Made by a program: the position numbers and the translations under genes. A stretch of 64,000 bases of DNA from Isochrysis galbana. Its lineage: Eukaryota > Haptophyta > Isochrysidales > Isochrysidaceae. Location: the NCBI GenBank assembly GCA_018136815.1, contig CM030943.1:1417975-1481974 (forward strand), in the 5' to 3' direction. The notes beneath the pieces were generated by a model. The model worked only from the letters and a program-made list of their open reading frames with translations, was not told where the DNA came from and ran no database searches. Shown here piece by piece: positions 60,064 through 64,000 of this stretch; within the stretch, counting starts at the first letter, position 1, and each line of letters opens with the position of its first letter.

Positions 60064-62533
60064 AAATTGATGGCCTGATTCACAACTAACTTTACGCTTG
60101 GTTGCGATGGAGCGCGCACGCGCGGGGCCGCCGACGCTGCTTCCTCCTGCCTGCTCGTGGTAGTGGTAGGGATCCAACCTTTTTTCTTTCCATGGGCCAT
60201 GGGGTAGCTTGTAGCTTGTACGCCTCTAGCATGACGCACAAACGGATTCCCTTGGCGGGCCGCATGGCGGGCGTACAGTTTTTCGTTTCTAGTTGTACGA
60301 AAGTCGAAAGTAGTGGGGTTGGGGGGTGGGGCAAAAATATAGTAGTAAAAGGAACCAATCTCAAGTTGCACCCTCTTCCCTAGCTCCCACGCCCACCCAC
60401 GAGATTGGGACCCCCTCGCCAACGTACAGCCACTATAACCCAAGATGATAGGATGCGCGCGCCACGAGGCGCAAGGCAACATCAATACAACTAGTGTGTG
60501 GGATGGAGTGGAGCTGTGGCTGTGTTGCATGTGGGGGCAAGAGGATTGATGTATGTAACATGTGAGGTACAGTCCAGAGACATGGGGCACGGGCCACCGG
60601 ACACATGGGAGGCACGCAACGGAGGAGCTGAGGCCGAGCGAGGGACCTCGACCGGCATGCGGTCACGCGAGACGAGAACGAGGACGTAGAGCACACAAGG
60701 CAGGAGGCCACAGGAGCGCTCAAGCGATAGCGCTGAGCGTACAAAAGCTACCGGAACGAGAGAAGACACGCGGGGGGGGGGAAAGGAGAGAACGCGCGGG
60801 AAAAGAAAGAGACGACAGTGGGCGGAAAACACTCAGTGGGAACGGGGAGAGAGAGGGAAGGAGGGACGAGGCGAGAATTGGGAAAGAGGGACGTGAGGGG
60901 ACGATCCTATCGGGAGCGGGCGGGAAAGGTGAGCGTGATACGGAACTAGACAACGAAGGGGGGTCACGCGAGGAAACCTAATGGCGGGAAAGATGCGAAG
61001 AGGTATGAACAACCCCCCCTACCCGCGACAACTAGCATGCACTTAACGCACCACGAGCGCCCCACGCGGGCACGCACTACGTATACTTCAAGCTTCAGAA
61101 TCTCGGCGTGATTGTTTACCACGTGGTGCTCGAGATCCACCCCAGGGCTCCATTCATTCGTCTCAGCATCTGATCCCGAATTGAGTGCACTTCTATCGCT
61201 GCGCCCGGGCTCGAGCTCAAAATGTTTGACTAGCGACTCATCGGCAAATGACAAAGCTAGGTGAGAGCATCTCCACAACCTTCCAATAACCCACAACTGC
61301 TCAGACATCGGGCGGCGGGTGCAAAGTCCACGCGCATCGACGTTGTTGTCTCTCCTTCCGTCTCCGACGAGCTGACGCGGCGCGATGGTCATCATGCCAT
61401 GGCCAAGCGGAATAGCAAGGAACTGTGCGACGAGAGTTTAGCACGGCGCTGTTCGATCCCGTCAGCCCACGAGGAGAACATTGGCACATAATCTTCCATG
61501 CATGTGTGCGGAAAAAGCGACACATGCAACACATGCAGCATGGGGTCGGGCGCAAGCAACTTGACTTTCATGGACTGTAAGAATTCGCGCGCAGCAACCA
61601 CACGAATGAGTAGCGCCACATGACGATAATGATGTCTAGCAACTTTTGAGGCATGAGGAGCGACAACAGAAGATGAAACGTCTCTCGCTGAGATCGCCCT
61701 TCCTTCACAAACCATAGTGCATGCTGCAGACATGCAACTGGTGTACACTGTTCGATGTTCCGGTCCCATGGAATGGTTGAGCAAAGCCCTCGAATATCCA
61801 TCGTTTTGCAGCGCAGGCACACCTCGAGGGGTAGTGAGCACCTCAAGCATTCCGGGCTTAGCGCTTGATTTGATGGGCATCACAAGAGGCTCGACCGCAT
61901 AATACAATCTCGCCACGCCGGCGCTCGGGGTGGACAAGATCACGGCGTCGGTCGGACGAGGTGAGCTTTGATGCGACTCCATCTTTGTTGTCCTAAAGAA
62001 ATTCACGCATCGCTTTGGGATGATCGTATCCCAAAGAAATGTATGGTAGCATGCGAGTGTCGTGTTGCCCAATGAAGCCACTTCAGCGGCAATGGCCACT
62101 GGAGGGTGGGCAACGCCACAGAGGAACTACAAAAGAGTTGGCAACCAGCGTGCGCGAGTGACACCTCCTCGCACACCCATGTGTGCAGCGAGAAAGGCCG
62201 GCTCAGACGCGTGTTGCCGCAAGGAAAAATCCACAGCGATAATAGACTGTGTGACGAGGAACAAAATACGTGATGGTGGTGCAGCTTTCGATGACCGACT
62301 GCCGTGATGGTGACGATTAGATTGGCCATCATAGGACAGACTACGCGGCCATCACCCCCCCGAAACGTGAGTGGGACTCTTCTTACGGGCCATGTCGTGC
62401 TTGACGCTCGTCAAGGTTTTTTAGGCAAGGTCGAGGAAGGCACTCACGACTGACGTTTCGTCTTCTAATTCATGAGTATCATCGCTGTAATGCAGGGGGT
62501 CTTCGGGCCCAAGTTTTGAAAGTGGAGAGCGAG
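60064..62533. other. Intergenic region without a supported gene
   Basis: A 235-codon minus-strand frame (62099-61392) and a 143-codon one (61395-60964) are open but show no domain. GA-rich sequence lies at 60750-60980. The inverted-end relative of 38890-38992 is at 60361-60380. Confidence 0.4.
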
Positions 62534-64000
62534 CTACGATGGCAATGTGGAAAGGGATGTGTGAACAATTTGGGTCCCGCCCAACACGCTTTGATGCAGA
62601 GAGGCTTCACCGTGTTTGGTATATGGCGCAAACAAGTCGAGCATCTCGTGTATGCGAAGGCCCGAGTGCGAGCGGCTCATGTTCATCTGCTCGACGCTGT
62701 CCGTCCGTTCCAAGGTACTGGCAGCGTGAGCTGCGTTGGCACGAGCCACCTCTTCTGACGCCAAGCGGATGCCTTCCGCGTCAAGCATGACAATGTTGCT
62801 CGAGGTGCACTGGAAACAATGTAGCTTGCCTTGAGAGTCGCGCAACGGCTCGAGCCGGATGTCATGGGAAAAGGGCTTCCCGGATCGGGTGTGGTGCGTG
62901 ATATTGAGGCTAAGGGGCCGGCCAGCTCGCATGGCCTCGTTGAGGAGCTCGGCCTCGCGCCGTTGCGTCAAAGGGCCCTCCACGAGTTCGATAGTCTCGC
63001 CGATGACCTGCGACTGCGCCTCGTACTCACAGAGGGCCAACCATGCTGCAGAGGCGAATACGATAGGGAAAGGCGCGGATGCGGAAGTGATGACTTGGAC
63101 GTACTCGTCGGCTGCGGCTTGCATGCTTGCCTCGGCGTCGGCGAGTGCCTGATTTGAAGCGTCGGGGTCCACGTCGCCCTCCGCATCGCCGGCAGGGGCG
63201 CCGGAATCTGGCTCAAAGCCGTCGCCACCAAGAGAGGCGCCCAAGTTTAGGTCGTCGAGTAGGCCTGAGACGCCGGATCGGACGAGAGGGATGCCCTCTG
63301 AGACGCCGGAAGCGCGCGGGACGGCTCTCTTTTTAATGGCCGATTGCTTTACCCATAGTCGGCCACCAGGAGCGCGCCGGGCGGAGCCAGCCGGGTCATC
63401 GGGGTGATCGAGCAGTGCGGTGACACTCCGTGGCGGGGCTGGCTCAAGTGGTGAAGTGGTGCCTTCCGACAGAAGCTCTGCAGCGAGTTGCTGACTGAGG
63501 TCATCGGGCAGGTCAGAGATAGACCCATCGAAGCTGTCGCTCGGCCCGTTGTCCGTGCCGTTCATAACAGACTGGAGGAAGGGCAGGCGCAGGCCCATGT
63601 TGGCCATCAGGGCGAAGGAGTTACAATTGGTATTGGAGTTCCCGCCAAGGGCTGATCGAGCCGCGGCGACAGCCGCGCGACAGTGCGCCTCCATCTGTTC
63701 CGCTTCGTCAAAACAGCTGCTTCGCTTGACGACGGCTCGATGGTGTTTGACAGTTTGCTTCGAGCACGAGGCGGGGTTTGCAGGGCGCGCCGAGGTGCCA
63801 TGAGGAGTGATGCCATCTCTGCTTGTCCTTGTGCTTGCCCCAACCGAGCGTTCCTCGGTCTCGTCACCGTCTAGCGCTATTATGCTGTCCCCGGGAAGGC
63901 TTGGGTCGCCCTCAGCAGGCCCCATGCCAAGATTGTTCGAAAGGAAGCCCAATGGGATCTCGTTGTCATCAAGGCTCAGGGGAGGATCTCCGCCCCCCTT
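62534..64000 (-). CDS. PAS/LOV-like domain protein lacking the photoactive cysteine (5' end off window)
   Basis: The frame is open from the window edge (PPLSLDDNEIPLGFLS) to a stop at 62534, at least 488 residues. The N-terminal two thirds are low-complexity and acidic. The C-terminal third has a PAS domain: ITSASAPFPIVFASAAWLAL, then VIGETIELVEGPLTQRREAE where LOV domains have GRNCRFLQGxxT, then LNITHHTRSGKPFSHDIRLE and PLRDSQGKLHCFQC. The spacing and the GPLT, SGKPF and PLRDSQGK elements are LOV-like, but the flavin-adduct cysteine is replaced (GETIELVEG). It is therefore a LOV-derived sensor or interaction domain without the usual photochemistry. A short Ser-rich tail follows. Upstream exons are not visible. 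Confidence 0.75.
   Translation of the reverse strand, partial: KGGGDPPLSLDDNEIPLGFLSNNLGMGPAEGDPSLPGDSIIALDGDETEERSVGASTRTSRDGITPHGTSARPANPASCSKQTVKHHRAVVKRSSCFDEAEQMEAHCRAAVAAARSALGGNSNTNCNSFALMANMGLRLPFLQSVMNGTDNGPSDSFDGSISDLPDDLSQQLAAELLSEGTTSPLEPAPPRSVTALLDHPDDPAGSARRAPGGRLWVKQSAIKKRAVPRASGVSEGIPLVRSGVSGLLDDLNLGASLGGDGFEPDSGAPAGDAEGDVDPDASNQALADAEASMQAAADEYVQVITSASAPFPIVFASAAWLALCEYEAQSQVIGETIELVEGPLTQRREAELLNEAMRAGRPLSLNITHHTRSGKPFSHDIRLEPLRDSQGKLHCFQCTSSNIVMLDAEGIRLASEEVARANAAHAASTLERTDSVEQMNMSRSHSGLRIHEMLDLFAPYTKHGEASLHQSVLGGTQIVHTSLSTLPS

Noticed and set aside
61392-62099. 235-codon minus-strand frame between phosphomannomutase and the PAS gene
   Set aside because: No recognisable domain, competing frames of similar quality and no splice pattern; could be real but is not supported.

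Overview
This is nuclear DNA of a eukaryotic alga, not a prokaryotic or viral fragment. Host genes are split by short introns (roughly 80-170 bp), nearly all GT-AG with one GC-AG. The DNA is GC-rich, full of (CT)n tracts and crowded with retroelements and small DNA transposons. A Psb27 precursor with a signal-peptide-like start followed by a twin-arginine lumen signal, and a RimO-type enzyme with a presequence, point to a photosynthetic lineage with a complex (secondary) plastid. No Phe is visible at the first presequence cleavage site, so a haptophyte fits slightly better than a stramenopile; that lineage call is inference only.

Layout. 1-5307: 5' end of a LINE-like retrotransposon on the minus strand whose Gag-like, endonuclease and reverse transcriptase regions form one uninterrupted frame running off the window. 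6018-8432: four Cys-rich modules joined to a nucleoside-hydrolase domain, with a duplicated 3' end. 9815-13543: divergent pair HIG1-domain protein (-) / RimO-like methylthiotransferase (+, 7 exons). 14170-16571: chimeric LINE remnant and a hAT-like element. 17156-18660: SLC35F-like transporter. 18866-26340: a nest of transposons, including a LINE inside a hAT-like element with both target duplications visible. 27633-28376: coiled-coil protein ending in a CaaX box. 29021-34290: LINE 3' end, a five-unit hairpin array, a tRNA-headed SINE and LINE pieces. 34484-35827: serine/threonine dehydratase-like enzyme. 37126-37356: SVIP-like small protein. 37798-40060: repeats. 40649-41170: DUF866 protein lacking its zinc ligands. 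42044-45670: repeat plus LINE with ORF1 and an RT-less ORF2. 46983-47649: Psb27. 48398-51100: LINE pieces. 51511-53748 (-) / 55058-56359 (+): divergent kinesin-13-like motor and ELM2-SANT protein. 57943-59064: phosphomannomutase. 59503-60063: LINE 5' scrap and a fold-back element. 62534-64000: 3' part of a PAS/LOV-like protein gene.

The host genes are unrelated housekeeping functions (plastid assembly and ribosome modification, mitochondrial respiration, sugar-phosphate and amino-acid metabolism, cytoskeleton, chromatin, signalling); no operon-like logic is seen. Several start codons are preceded on their own coding strand by long pyrimidine tracts, and two divergent promoters show this as mirrored purine/pyrimidine asymmetry. 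The transposon fraction is the most informative part: at least twelve related LINE pieces share one 5' terminal hairpin leader, three hAT-like non-autonomous elements have readable 8-bp target duplications, and several unclassified dispersed repeats recur inside the window.
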